A DNA stretch of 51,760 nt from a virus, in the IMG/VR virus record IMGVR_UViG_3300030102_003387, positions 1 to 51,760 of that record; one strand, written 5' to 3'. How positions within the stretch are numbered: position 1 is the stretch's first letter; each line of letters opens with the position of its first letter. Both the position numbers and the translations under genes were made by a program. Positions 30,901-39,259 of the stretch are shown in pieces. Under the pieces are notes generated by a model. It was not told the DNA's origin. It did no database searches and worked only from the letters and a program-made list of their open reading frames with translations.

Positions 30901-32062
30901 ACTAATTATTAATACACTACAAGGTAAACTTGATAGTGAAGGTGCGGTTACAGAAAAAACAGATGGTCAAAACATAATGATAAGTTGGAAGAATGGTAAA
31001 CTTATCGCAGCTCGTAACAAAGGACATATTAAAAATCATGGTGCTAATGCTCTTAGTATTAGTGGTATAAAAAATATGTTTGCTGGTAGGGGTGATATAG
31101 AATATGCATTTGTATCTGCAATGAGAGACTTACAAAAAGCTTTAAAGGGTTTAAGTAAAAAACAAAAAGATAAAATATTTGCTGAAGGTAAAAAATTCAT
31201 GTCATTAGAAGTTATTTATCCTAAAACTGCAAATGTAATACCTTATGATAAATCATTATTACAATTTCATGGTACGATTGAGTACGATTCTGCAGGTTCA
31301 CCAGTTGGAGAGGACAGAGGTAGTGCTAGAATGTTAGCTGGTATGATAAAACAGATAAACCAAAACATACAGAAGACGTATAGTATCACAAAACCGTTTA
31401 TAACTAACCTACCACAAGTAAAAGACTTCTCAAAAAGACAAAGTTACTTCTTAGGTAAGTTAAAAAAATTACAAAACCAATATAACTTGGGTGATACGGA
31501 CACTTTAGCAGACTATCATCAGGCATATTGGATGGAATACATCTATAATGGTGCAAAACAGACCGATTATAAGAATCCGTCTAACGATATCATCATGAAA
31601 TTAACAAAAAGATGGGCGTTTTTTGATAAATCTTATAAAATTCAACAAATTAGAAAGGATTTAGAAAAATATCCTAAATTTTTAGACTGGTTTTTGACCA
31701 CAGACAAGATTGACCACGCAAAACTACAAAAACAACACATAAGAGATTGGGAAGTTTTGTTTTTTGAACTAGGAGCAGAGATTTTGTCCAATCTTAGTGA
31801 CTTTATAGCAGCAAATCCATCAAAAGCAGCTCAAAAGATAAGAAAAGACCTAAAAACTGCAATAAACAAAGTAAAAAAGTCAAAAGACCCGAAAGTTTTG
31901 AATACATTGAAGGTTCAGTTGGATAGATTGAATGCAATTGGTGGTTTAAAGTCAGTTGTACCGAGTGAAGGTATAACTTTTGTTTATAAAGGTAAATTAT
32001 TTAAGTATACAGGTGCTTTTGCACCAGCAAACCAAATTTTAGGTATGTTAAAGTTCGTATAG
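27944..32062 (+). CDS. Multidomain kinase / nucleotidyltransferase / RNA-ligase-like protein with candidate gp21 sites
   Basis: 1372 residues. Residues 1-20 resemble a capsid leader ending in I-L-N-E. About 28-235 is a P-loop kinase of zeta-toxin/polynucleotide-kinase type (AGGPGSGKS 34-42; IIDGTGH 135-141). About 275-325 is a small beta domain (KVGDTILTGRF). About 328-420 is a Lys-rich helical domain (KGQHRGSKSHSDLYTDENPK). About 597-785 is a nucleotidyltransferase with GGRFQPFHSGH (HxGH motif) and VSGTMMRKLL. About 960-1372 is ligase-like: EKTDG with Lys1005, AARNKG, FMSLEVIYP, and SEGITFVYKGKLFKYTG. Sites of (L/I)-x-E type lie near domain borders: E274, E551, E785, E802 and E963 (LLIE then GGAYGH). 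An RNA or nucleotide repair function is inference. Confidence 0.75.
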   Translation: MDKLTEWLTKPFLEEDILNEGARDPGIFKAIFLAGGPGSGKSFVAQKLFGIPEKINVSKTGLKMVNQDSELEMLLKKYFGTTDIDNMPDELFQDLTGVDKKGKPVDYDTSGLRKFAKDLSQERLRLYTKGKLGVIIDGTGHKFDKIKKRRKELMDMGYDTYMVFVNTSLQIARERNEKRDRVVPDSIVRKSWEDVQANLGAFQGLFGGSNFMIVQNNKMLSDAQIKKHFKMLVSKGIDKFLKKPPKNKIAKKWIRREKKHQKIFKDPGQSKFFESIKIPVKVGDTILTGRFKNKKVKVKSIGTDDHGMPTINGKKVTTFRTTKVDEAPRVPRKKGQHRGSKSHSDLYTDENPKGTIKGLKFATVKDAKASVSKIKNSGRSHAHKIQAAVAMEQRAREMGKASQAAVYRAYINKMKKKTKKKTEMLNYPYYAKNVGNIPQNNPDGEHRYYDPDLEEEFGLPPGEIPSPSRKMVKKMKKKGNTSVPYGSGYKKVNENKKTIDSIHKILTQHGNSASKATAMIKKYYKKVKKQFKGDSDRDLAVAIVGYDILGENNKAELYKLYSKAMRMMPGSSNQKKIQKQIDILRKKLGMNENKKIKKVIGVFGGRFQPFHSGHLATYKWLSKQVDEAYITTSNIKQLPRHPMDFKEKVRHMVKMGIPKNRIVMEKTPYVANNVLKKFDPKTTAVVYAFGQKDAGRLKGGTKKGGGKTYYQEFNKNKKNLEGYETHGYITTAPQFGKVSGTMMRKLLGDPDVKDDQRVKGFKKVFGYYDKGIYNMMTNKFRKLFESIDGFLSDVDFKKIINEGSFTAVNPTDDGPPTFYRGFSDYKKFSKKWLDDMYRDTGWEVVQYILSDGATNPDFDYTLNYNVVPAVAYGHKQSGEYGTRFGTNNPIKSYKDYIEGTVLHNIGYELVKWMGITPDGKSYTGVEVETPVLPGVGDDNVGNTEKKKLKESINLDEEVKLLIEGGAYGHLNHPFDDKNLTFSDFKQLIINTLQGKLDSEGAVTEKTDGQNIMISWKNGKLIAARNKGHIKNHGANALSISGIKNMFAGRGDIEYAFVSAMRDLQKALKGLSKKQKDKIFAEGKKFMSLEVIYPKTANVIPYDKSLLQFHGTIEYDSAGSPVGEDRGSARMLAGMIKQINQNIQKTYSITKPFITNLPQVKDFSKRQSYFLGKLKKLQNQYNLGDTDTLADYHQAYWMEYIYNGAKQTDYKNPSNDIIMKLTKRWAFFDKSYKIQQIRKDLEKYPKFLDWFLTTDKIDHAKLQKQHIRDWEVLFFELGAEILSNLSDFIAANPSKAAQKIRKDLKTAINKVKKSKDPKVLNTLKVQLDRLNAIGGLKSVVPSEGITFVYKGKLFKYTGAFAPANQILGMLKFV

Positions 32063-32070
32063 GAGTTATA

Positions 32071-32631
32071 ATGGCAAGAAGTAGAGAAGATGTAAGACAA
32101 AACAAGGCGATGCAACAAATATTAAGAGGTGAAACACCAGATAGACGTATATTTGTAGCCATGGAAGATGTAAATGAACAAAAAGAAAGAAAAAAACTTT
32201 CTGATGAAGAAAGAAAAGAAGCTGAAAAAAGAACAGATGCATTAAAAGAAGCTAGGATGCCTTGGTTTTGTCCTAAGTGTGATAGGGTGATGAAAAGAGC
32301 GGTTGATGATAAAATGTGGAGATTATATGGTCATTGTTCTGAGTGTCAAGTACAATTTGAAAATAGATTGATGATAGATGGTAAATATGATGATTGGGTA
32401 AAGAGTGTTGAGAGAGAAAATAAGATAGCTTGGATTCGTGACCAACGAGATTCAATAGAAGAATTTAAAAATCAAAACGATGTTCAGTTTTTTCAACAGG
32501 TAAGACCAGATGGGTATTCAGTTGATAAAGAAAAGTGGAATATTGATAGAACTGAAATATTGAAAAAAGCAAATGAATATTTAGAATATTTACAACAAAT
32601 GGAAGATTCTTTAGAAAATGAAAAGAAATAA
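32071..32631 (+). CDS. Zinc-ribbon and coiled-coil protein; candidate small terminase or packaging factor
   Basis: 186 residues. A charged helical N-terminus (about 1-62) leads to a zinc ribbon (C67 and C70 in FCPKCDRV, C89 and C92 in HCSECQ). A helical C-terminus follows (about 105-186: DWVKSVERENKIAWIRDQRDSIEEF, EYLEYLQQMEDSLENE). It overlaps the terminase large subunit by 14 bases and occupies the place of gp16 (small terminase) in T4. T4 gp16 is of similar length and coiled-coil rich but has no zinc ribbon, so the gp16 call is only positional. GGAG lies before ATG 32071. Confidence 0.5.
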   Translation: MARSREDVRQNKAMQQILRGETPDRRIFVAMEDVNEQKERKKLSDEERKEAEKRTDALKEARMPWFCPKCDRVMKRAVDDKMWRLYGHCSECQVQFENRLMIDGKYDDWVKSVERENKIAWIRDQRDSIEEFKNQNDVQFFQQVRPDGYSVDKEKWNIDRTEILKKANEYLEYLQQMEDSLENEKK

Positions 32632-34198
32632 ACAAGGACAACTAAAAGAAGTAATAAAAAAAGAGTACATAAAGTGTGCTTCAGATCCTATTTACTTCTT
32701 AAAAAAGTTTTGTTTTATACAACATCCGATAAAGGGTAAGATACCTTTCGCCCTTTACGACTTTCAAGAAAAAACAATTGAGGATTTTCAACAACATCGT
32801 TTCAATATAATTTTAAAAGCTAGACAATTGGGTATATCTACAATTACAGCTGGATATTCTCTTTGGATGATGACTTTTCATCAAGATAAAAATATATTAG
32901 TTATTGCCACGAAACAAGAGGTAGCAAAAAATTTAGTAACCAAAGTAAGAGTAATGCACGCAAACTTACCGTCTTGGTTAAAACAAAAATGTGTTGAAGA
33001 TAATAAGTTATCATTACGATATAAGAATGGTTCACAGATAAAAGCAGTATCGAGTGGTGAGGATAGTGGTCGTTCAGAGGCGTTATCTCTACTAGTACTT
33101 GATGAGGCAGCATTCATTGATAAGATTGATGGTATATGGGCTGCAGCTTCTCAGACACTATCTACTGGTGGTCAATGTATTGCATTATCTACACCTAATG
33201 GTGTTGGTAATTGGTTTCATAGAACATGGATGGATGCAGAAGATAGACTGAACGATTTTAACTTTATTAAGTTACATTGGACAGTACATCCTGATAGAGA
33301 AGATGAGTGGAGAAAAGAACAAGACACACTTCTAGGTCCTTCACTAGCTGCTCAAGAGTGTGATTGTGACTTTATTACTTCTGGTCAGTCTGTGGTTGAT
33401 GGTATTATATTAGAAGAATACAAAAACACACAGGTAAAAGACCCGATTGAAAAAAGGGGTATAGATAGTAACGTTTGGATATGGGAACCACCAAACTATA
33501 CAAAAGATTATATAGTATGTGCTGACGTAAGTCGTGGGGATTCAACAGATTACTCAGCCTTTCACATATTAGACATAGAAAGTTTAGAACAAGTGGCAGA
33601 ATATAAAGGTAGAATGTCTACAAGAGATTTTGGAAACTTATTAGTGAACATTTCTATCGAATATAATGATGCTTTACTAGTTATAGAGAACAACAATATT
33701 GGTTGGGCTACTATACAACAATGTATTGATAGAGAATATCAGAACTTGTTTTATATGAGTAAAGATTTACAAGTGGTTGATGTACATAGACAGGTAAATA
33801 ATAAAATTAATCGTGCTGAAAAACAATTGGTACCTGGATTCACGGTTACACAAAAGACAAGACCACTTGTAGTAGCAAAATTAGAAGAATTTTTTAGAGA
33901 AAAATTAGTAACTGTGCGTTCAACTAGATTAATTGATGAGTTGTTTGTATTTATATATAATGGTAGTAGAGCAGAAGCAATGTCAGGATATAATGACGAC
34001 CTTGTAATGTCTTACGCTATGGGATTGTGGATACGAGAGACTGCATTAAGACTACGTTCTGAAGGTATACAGTTACAAAAGAAAGCAATGAATAGTATAA
34101 CATCTAATCAAGGTGTTTATACACCAACAAATAACCAAAATGATTCTTGGACAATGGAAATAAAAAAAGAAAAAGAATCATTGGATTGGTTATTATAA
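32618..34198 (+). CDS. 17: Terminase large subunit, gp17
   Basis: 526 residues. The ATPase half has an adenine-binding Gln region (YDFQEKTIEDF), a Walker A-like loop KARQLGIST (about 67-75), Walker B LLVLDEAAFID (about 158-168) and the coupling segment LSTPNGVGNW. The nuclease half is RNase H-like: CADVSRGDSTDYSAF (first Asp about 302), LLVIENNNIG (Glu), and YNDDLVMSYAMG (last acidic pair). It pumps DNA into the prohead through the portal and cuts concatemers. It is shorter than T4 gp17 (610 aa), as in many marine relatives. It is followed by the portal gene, with no gp18 or gp19 between. Confidence 0.95.
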   Translation: MKRNKQGQLKEVIKKEYIKCASDPIYFLKKFCFIQHPIKGKIPFALYDFQEKTIEDFQQHRFNIILKARQLGISTITAGYSLWMMTFHQDKNILVIATKQEVAKNLVTKVRVMHANLPSWLKQKCVEDNKLSLRYKNGSQIKAVSSGEDSGRSEALSLLVLDEAAFIDKIDGIWAAASQTLSTGGQCIALSTPNGVGNWFHRTWMDAEDRLNDFNFIKLHWTVHPDREDEWRKEQDTLLGPSLAAQECDCDFITSGQSVVDGIILEEYKNTQVKDPIEKRGIDSNVWIWEPPNYTKDYIVCADVSRGDSTDYSAFHILDIESLEQVAEYKGRMSTRDFGNLLVNISIEYNDALLVIENNNIGWATIQQCIDREYQNLFYMSKDLQVVDVHRQVNNKINRAEKQLVPGFTVTQKTRPLVVAKLEEFFREKLVTVRSTRLIDELFVFIYNGSRAEAMSGYNDDLVMSYAMGLWIRETALRLRSEGIQLQKKAMNSITSNQGVYTPTNNQNDSWTMEIKKEKESLDWLL

Positions 34199-34212
34199 TA
34201 TAGAGGTATAAA

Positions 34213-36054
34213 ATGGCTGATACAAGTTTATTTAGTAGACTACAAAGATTATTTTCAACTAACGTTATTGTTAGAAACGTTGGTGGAAGAAAATTAAAGA
34301 TTAGTGATACTAGTCGTACACAAGCAACTGCTAAAAGTAATTTAGTAGATAGATATCAAAAGATATTTACAGGTGCAGGCCTGAGTGGTTACTCAGATGC
34401 TCTAATGACAAAATCGATGAGATTGAATCTATTTAAAGACTATGAACAAATGGATTCAGATGCTATAATATCCTCAGCTCTTGACATTTATGCTGATGAG
34501 TCAACAATGAAATCCGAGTATGGTGAAGTACTACAAATTAATACAGATAATGAACAAGTAAAAGAAATCTTACATAATCTTTTTTATGACATTGTAAACA
34601 TAGAATTTAATCTATGGCCATGGATTCGTAATATGTGTAAATATGGTGATTTCTTTTTAAAATTAGATATACATGAAAAATATGGTATCACAAATGTAGT
34701 TCCTCTACCCGTTTATGATGTATCAAGGTTAGAGGGATTAGATCCTGAAAATCCTGAATATGTAAAATTCTTAATAGAATCATCAACAAATGAACATAGA
34801 TATAAACAAGAACAATCTGCAACAAAAGAAGAGTTAGAAAACTATGAAGTGGCTCATTTCAGGTTACTTTCAGATTCTAACTATTTACCATATGGAAAAT
34901 CTCAAGTAGAAGGTGCTCGTAAGATATACAAACAGTTAACTCTTATGGAAGACGCTATGTTAATACATCGTATTATGAGAGCACCAGAGAAGAGAATATT
35001 TAAGTTGGATATTGGTAACATACCACCATCAGAAGTTGACAATTACATGCAACAAGTTATTAACAAGATGAAGAAAGCTCCTGTTGTTGATGAGACTACT
35101 GGTGACTATAACTTAAAATACAATATGCAAAATATTACTGAAGATTTTTTCTTACCAGTTCGTGGTGGTGATAGTGGTACAAACATCGAGTCTCTTCCTG
35201 GTTTGACATATGAGGCAACAGAAGATATTGAATATCTAAAAAACAAACTATTATCTGCACTTAGAATACCAAAAGCATTTTTGGGTTTTGAAGACCAAAT
35301 CGGTTCTAAAGCTACTTTAGCTGCAGAAGATGTTCGTTTTGCTAGAACTATAGAAAGGATACAAAGAATAACCCTTTCCGAGTTAACAAAGATTGCAATT
35401 GTTCATTTATACGCACAAGGATACCAAGATTCAGAATTAACTAATTTTGAATTGACTCTTACAAACCCATCCACAATATATGAACAAGAAAAGATTGAAT
35501 TGTGGAATAATAAAACTTCTCTTGCAGAATCAATGGTAAGAGATGGTCTACTTTCTACAGAGTGGATTTATAAAAATATATTTAATTTTACAGAAGACCA
35601 AGTAAAAGAGATGGATGAACAAATAGCTTTTGATTATAAAACAAAATTTAGAAGACAACAGATAGAAACCGAAGGTAACGATCCTGCTAAAACTGGTGAA
35701 TCACAAGGTACACCATCTGATTTAGCTTTAGGTAGAAGTGGTCATGAATTAGATGATAAGGGTGGAGCACCAGAGGGTGGATTCGAAGGTGCTGGTAGAC
35801 CAAAAGAACCTAACAAGTATGGAAAAGATAGTGGTGTTAGGGGAAGAGATCCTCTAGGTTCACATGATAAGAAAAAAGGTGGTAGTGGTGCACCAAAATA
35901 TGGTAAAGCTTTAGCGTTGGCTCATTATGATTCTCTCAAAAAGTCAATGACTTTTAATAAAAAAGAGAGAGAAATCATAACTGAGGTGTCAGAATTGGAA
36001 GAAGAGTACAAAAATGAAGTAAGTTCTTTCAGTAATGACAAATCAAATGATTAA
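34213..36054 (+). CDS. 20: Portal protein, gp20
   Basis: 613 residues. The gp20 core is clear: MRLNLFKDYEQMDSDAIISSALDIYADE near residues 75-105, RIMRAPEKRIFKLDIGNIPP in the middle, and LRIPKAFLGFEDQIGSKATL with AAEDVRFARTIERIQR near 352-390, the most conserved stretch in T4-like portals. The C-terminal about 130 residues are Gly/Lys-rich and low complexity (GGAPEGGFEGAGRPKEPNK), probably flexible. Twelve copies form the channel at one head vertex, start prohead assembly and dock the terminase. It is followed by a gap with a candidate promoter. Confidence 0.95.
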   Translation: MADTSLFSRLQRLFSTNVIVRNVGGRKLKISDTSRTQATAKSNLVDRYQKIFTGAGLSGYSDALMTKSMRLNLFKDYEQMDSDAIISSALDIYADESTMKSEYGEVLQINTDNEQVKEILHNLFYDIVNIEFNLWPWIRNMCKYGDFFLKLDIHEKYGITNVVPLPVYDVSRLEGLDPENPEYVKFLIESSTNEHRYKQEQSATKEELENYEVAHFRLLSDSNYLPYGKSQVEGARKIYKQLTLMEDAMLIHRIMRAPEKRIFKLDIGNIPPSEVDNYMQQVINKMKKAPVVDETTGDYNLKYNMQNITEDFFLPVRGGDSGTNIESLPGLTYEATEDIEYLKNKLLSALRIPKAFLGFEDQIGSKATLAAEDVRFARTIERIQRITLSELTKIAIVHLYAQGYQDSELTNFELTLTNPSTIYEQEKIELWNNKTSLAESMVRDGLLSTEWIYKNIFNFTEDQVKEMDEQIAFDYKTKFRRQQIETEGNDPAKTGESQGTPSDLALGRSGHELDDKGGAPEGGFEGAGRPKEPNKYGKDSGVRGRDPLGSHDKKKGGSGAPKYGKALALAHYDSLKKSMTFNKKEREIITEVSELEEEYKNEVSSFSNDKSND

Positions 36055-36069
36055 TTATTGTTTAACTTT

Positions 36070-36077
36070 ATATTTAT
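36070..36077 (+). promoter_or_regulatory. Candidate late-promoter element ATATTTAT
   Basis: ATATTTAT lies in the 60-base gap between the portal gene and the next gene, 37 bases before ATG 36115. It is extended by TTATGAG. A GGAG at 36101 serves as the ribosome site. Confidence 0.4.
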
Positions 36078-36114
36078 TTATGAGTAAATATATATACACA
36101 TGGAGTAATTTGTA

Positions 36115-36984
36115 ATGGCTCGAAAACTAAAACACTCGAAGATTAAGAATACTGGTATTCTCTTCGAATTATTGACAAGACAGATAACGGCTGACGTATT
36201 GGCTGGTAAATCAACCAAATCAGTTGGAATCTTAAAGAAGTATTTTAATGAAAATACTGAGTTAGGAAAAGAGCTTGAACTATACAAGTTACTTTCTGAA
36301 AAAAATTATACATCAGAGGTTAAGGCTAATGATTTATTGAATGTTGTAATTAAACAACGTCAAAAACTTAGTAACTCTAATCTACGTAGAGAGAAGTATA
36401 ATTTAATAAGTTCTATTAAAGAAAATTATAACGTAACAGATTTCTTTAATGGTCGTATTCCTAACTATAGAATATTAGCATCTATATATAACGTATTCCA
36501 ATCAGAAACTACAAGTGAAAAATTTAAAGCTGACCACATAGTCAATTCTAGATTTACTGTGTTAGAACATATCACTCATAAAAAGGTAGATGAAAAACAA
36601 ATAAAAGAAAAGGTATTAAAGGAATACAACAAAGAAGATAAAGATTTAAGACTTCTCGCTTATCAAATACTTGTAGATAAATTTAATTCTAAATATAAGA
36701 ACTTAAACGAATCACAAAAAAGATTATTAAAGAATTATATAAATAATATTAGTAATACAAATTCTTTAAGAGAGTATGTTGATACAGAGGTTGTAAAAAT
36801 TAAAGAAGAATTAGAAAGTCATTTACCAAATGTAGATGATAAGATTACAAATATTAAATTAACAGAAGCCATAAATCAAGTTGAAAATTTGACAAAGGGT
36901 AAAGTTGTTAATGAAAAACAAGTTTTAACTTTAATGAGATACTACGAACTTATTAAGGAGATTAAGAATGTCCACAAGGGATAA
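36115..36984 (+). CDS. Conserved-looking head-cluster protein of unknown function, 289 aa
   Basis: A charged, almost wholly helical protein. The N-terminus KLKHSKIKNTGILFELLTRQ is distinctive, and coiled-coil-like helices follow (ELGKELELYKLLSEKNYTS, VVKIKEELESHLPNVDDK). No signal, membrane or catalytic motif is seen. Its location between portal and protease is where T4 has the core proteins gp67 and gp68, so a prohead-core or head-vertex role is possible. It is longer than either and I see no direct similarity. Its end overlaps the next start by 17 bases. Confidence 0.6.
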   Translation: MARKLKHSKIKNTGILFELLTRQITADVLAGKSTKSVGILKKYFNENTELGKELELYKLLSEKNYTSEVKANDLLNVVIKQRQKLSNSNLRREKYNLISSIKENYNVTDFFNGRIPNYRILASIYNVFQSETTSEKFKADHIVNSRFTVLEHITHKKVDEKQIKEKVLKEYNKEDKDLRLLAYQILVDKFNSKYKNLNESQKRLLKNYINNISNTNSLREYVDTEVVKIKEELESHLPNVDDKITNIKLTEAINQVENLTKGKVVNEKQVLTLMRYYELIKEIKNVHKG

Positions 36985-37405
36985 ACTCAAAGAGATTATC
37001 AGAGAGTTAATCAGACAAGAACTAGAAGAAGTTTCTGTTACTGGTTCTATTGATGGTGGAGCAGGTCCACCCAAAACTCCTTACGCATTCAGAAGTGGTA
37101 AAAAGAAGGATAAAGAGAAAGAGAAAAAGATAGCTCAAGCCAGTGGGTATTCAAAAGTAAATGAAGGTAGATATCACGACTATAGGAACGATGATACTTT
37201 GTCACCAAAACAAAAGATAGGTCGTTCTATGAGAGAGATTAGAGATAGTCTCAATAATTTAGATAAATTAGTAAAGATGAATGTTCGTCTTAAAAATGAA
37301 TTGAATGTCGATTCTAGGTCATATTGGAAAAATACACATAAGGCTCTAAACAAGATTAGCGAAAGGTTAGTAAAGTTAGCGAACAAGGTCGGTCAACTAC
37401 AGTAG
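36968..37405 (+). CDS. Putative prohead core protein, 145 aa
   Basis: The N-terminus is a helix (STRDKLKEIIRELIRQELEE) ending in Leu-Glu-Glu, a possible gp21 site, followed by VSVTGSIDGGAGPPKTPYAF, a Gly/Pro turn typical of scaffold-like phage proteins. A Lys-rich segment and a C-terminal helical bundle (IREIRDSLNNLDKLVKMN type) complete it. Prohead-core function is inferred from position and composition only. Confidence 0.55.
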   Translation: MSTRDKLKEIIRELIRQELEEVSVTGSIDGGAGPPKTPYAFRSGKKKDKEKEKKIAQASGYSKVNEGRYHDYRNDDTLSPKQKIGRSMREIRDSLNNLDKLVKMNVRLKNELNVDSRSYWKNTHKALNKISERLVKLANKVGQLQ

Positions 37406-37413
37406 GTTTAGAG

Positions 37414-37602
37414 ATGCCTTTTGAAGATAAAAAGAAATCCTATATGGATACTCTTTTTAGTATTGCTACATTGTTAAAGAGATGGCAAGTAGAAATACAA
37501 AATAAAGATGTAGATAAGAATTATATGTTAAGAAGACTTAACCAATGGATAGAACAATTGGAAAGTCTTAAACACGAAATAATGATGGGAAGAGATAAAT
37601 GA
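37414..37602 (+). CDS. Small helical head-cluster protein, 62 aa
   Basis: A 62-residue protein predicted as two amphipathic helices (KKKSYMDTLFSIATLLKRWQ and MLRRLNQWIEQLESLKHEI). No domain is recognised. GGTTTAGAG precedes its ATG, and its stop overlaps the next start (ATGA). The T4 core protein gp67 is of similar size and sits in the same region, but gp67 is strongly acidic and this is not, so no equivalence is claimed. Confidence 0.55.
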   Translation: MPFEDKKKSYMDTLFSIATLLKRWQVEIQNKDVDKNYMLRRLNQWIEQLESLKHEIMMGRDK

Positions 37603-38648
37603 AAATATTAGAGTCTTATACTAGAATGGCAAAACAACTTATAGTTGAACAAGAAGTCGATGATGATAAGATTATTAAGTATAAAGATAAAGAAGGTGAA
37701 TCTCAAGAGATGACAGCTGGTGCAGCTAAGAAACAACCAGATGACCACCCAGCAAAAATAGCATATAACAAAATAAAAGATTCTGATGGTGGTGAAAAAG
37801 ATTCTGATGGTAAATTAGGTGGAAGTGATTTTGAAAGAGATTTTGATGATAAAAGTGATGAACCAAAAGGTAAATCAAAAGATGATAATGCTGAAAGTGA
37901 TGATATAGAAATATCAGATGCTAACTCTGGTCCTATTGATACAGACGATATTATGGATATGTTAAAAAACGATTCTGAAGTTGTCAATAAGATGGGAGAC
38001 GATGTTTATTGGGATGGTACGGATTTAGTTAGTTCAAAGTTTGATGATGATACAATAGCATCTGTAGATGGTAATATGACTTTAGGAGATTTGAAAAAAC
38101 AGATAATGGATTATGAGGGTGAAGAAGATGATGATGAACCAAAAGATTCTAAAGTCGATATAAAAAATATAGATAGTTTTGATGATGCAAAAGAAGTTAT
38201 AGACCATATTGTAGATCGAAAAGATGAAGCTAGTGAAATGGAACAAAATTTTTACGAAGATTCTGAATATCAAAAGGTTGAGGATACATTAGATGACGAA
38301 ACTAAGGATGTGTTTTATGACAATGTTAAAGGGAAATTAACCGACCTCTGGCTTGAACTCGCTAGACATATTGATGCGGATATGGAGTCTGTTCAGTATG
38401 GTGAGTATGATGATGATGAAAATGACCAAAAGGAAATCATTCAACAACTTAAAAAAGAGAATGATAAACTTTCAAACGATGCGAAAGAATTTATTGATAA
38501 TCCAAAAAACTACCTCAAAAAATTAATAAATAGTTTTAATCCAAAAGATGAATCAATAAAAGTAATCAATGGAAAAAAATATAAAGCAATAAAAGAATCG
38601 AAAGAACATATATTTAAAAAAACATATAAAAAGATTGGTGGAAAGTAA
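37599..38648 (+). CDS. Acidic putative prohead core protein, 349 aa
   Basis: Extremely rich in Asp, Glu, Lys and Ser (for example DEPKGKSKDDNAESDDIEIS), as expected of a scaffold or core protein that is degraded in head maturation. The N-terminus (MKILESYTRMAKQLIVEQE) has I-L-E and I-V-E sites near residues 5 and 17. The C-terminus has VINGKKYKAIKES, a short module also present in the interrupted gene at 5439 and, in looser form, in gp22. It overlaps the protease gene by one base (TAATG). No enzyme domain is seen. It could be the functional counterpart of T4 gp67 or gp68; that is inference. Confidence 0.6.
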   Translation: MKILESYTRMAKQLIVEQEVDDDKIIKYKDKEGESQEMTAGAAKKQPDDHPAKIAYNKIKDSDGGEKDSDGKLGGSDFERDFDDKSDEPKGKSKDDNAESDDIEISDANSGPIDTDDIMDMLKNDSEVVNKMGDDVYWDGTDLVSSKFDDDTIASVDGNMTLGDLKKQIMDYEGEEDDDEPKDSKVDIKNIDSFDDAKEVIDHIVDRKDEASEMEQNFYEDSEYQKVEDTLDDETKDVFYDNVKGKLTDLWLELARHIDADMESVQYGEYDDDENDQKEIIQQLKKENDKLSNDAKEFIDNPKNYLKKLINSFNPKDESIKVINGKKYKAIKESKEHIFKKTYKKIGGK

Positions 38649-39259
38649 TGAAACAACTAATAGTAGATTATTTACCTTTTGAGGTAAGACCAGAACAAAT
38701 AAACGAATCCATGAAAGAGAATAGTGGTAAGTTAATTGTAAAAGGTGTTTTACAAAGAGCAGAAGCTAAAAATCAAAATGGTAGAATTTATCCTCGTGAA
38801 ATACTAGAACGTGAGGCAGATAAGTACACAACTGAGTTTATAAAACAAAGAAGAGCAATGGGTGAGTTAGACCATCCTGAATCATCAGTAGTAAATTTAC
38901 AGAATGTTTCTCACAATGTCAAGGAAATGCATTGGGAAGGTGACAATCTATTAGGTACGGTTGAAGTTCTTGGAACACCAAGTGGTAACATATTAAAAGA
39001 ATTATTTAAGAGTGGTATTAAGTTAGGTATCTCTTCTCGTGGTATGGGTTCGGTTGAATCCGTAAACGAGGGTGAGGCTCAAGAAGTACAAGATGACTTT
39101 GAACTAATTGCATTTGACTTCGTATCCAATCCATCCACACATGGTGCTTTTTTACATCCAACTAACGAATCAATAAATGAATCTAAAATAGTTGGTAGAA
39201 CTTGTGGTGATTATTGTAAAGTAGAATCAATAATAAACGACATAATGAGGGGAAGTTAA
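38648..39259 (+). CDS. 21: Prohead core scaffold protease, gp21
   Basis: 203 residues, close to T4 gp21 (212 aa). Family landmarks are present: AKNQNGRIYPREIL (about 40-54), MGELDHPESS with the catalytic His76, LGISSRGMGS with the nucleophile Ser129 or Ser130, and FDFVSNPSTH with the likely third residue Asp157. It is activated during prohead assembly and cuts scaffold, capsid and internal proteins after (L/I)-x-E. Its own N- and C-terminal parts contain such sites (QINE, SINE). It is the protease expected to process all leader-tagged proteins of this window. Confidence 0.92.
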   Translation: MKQLIVDYLPFEVRPEQINESMKENSGKLIVKGVLQRAEAKNQNGRIYPREILEREADKYTTEFIKQRRAMGELDHPESSVVNLQNVSHNVKEMHWEGDNLLGTVEVLGTPSGNILKELFKSGIKLGISSRGMGSVESVNEGEAQEVQDDFELIAFDFVSNPSTHGAFLHPTNESINESKIVGRTCGDYCKVESIINDIMRGS

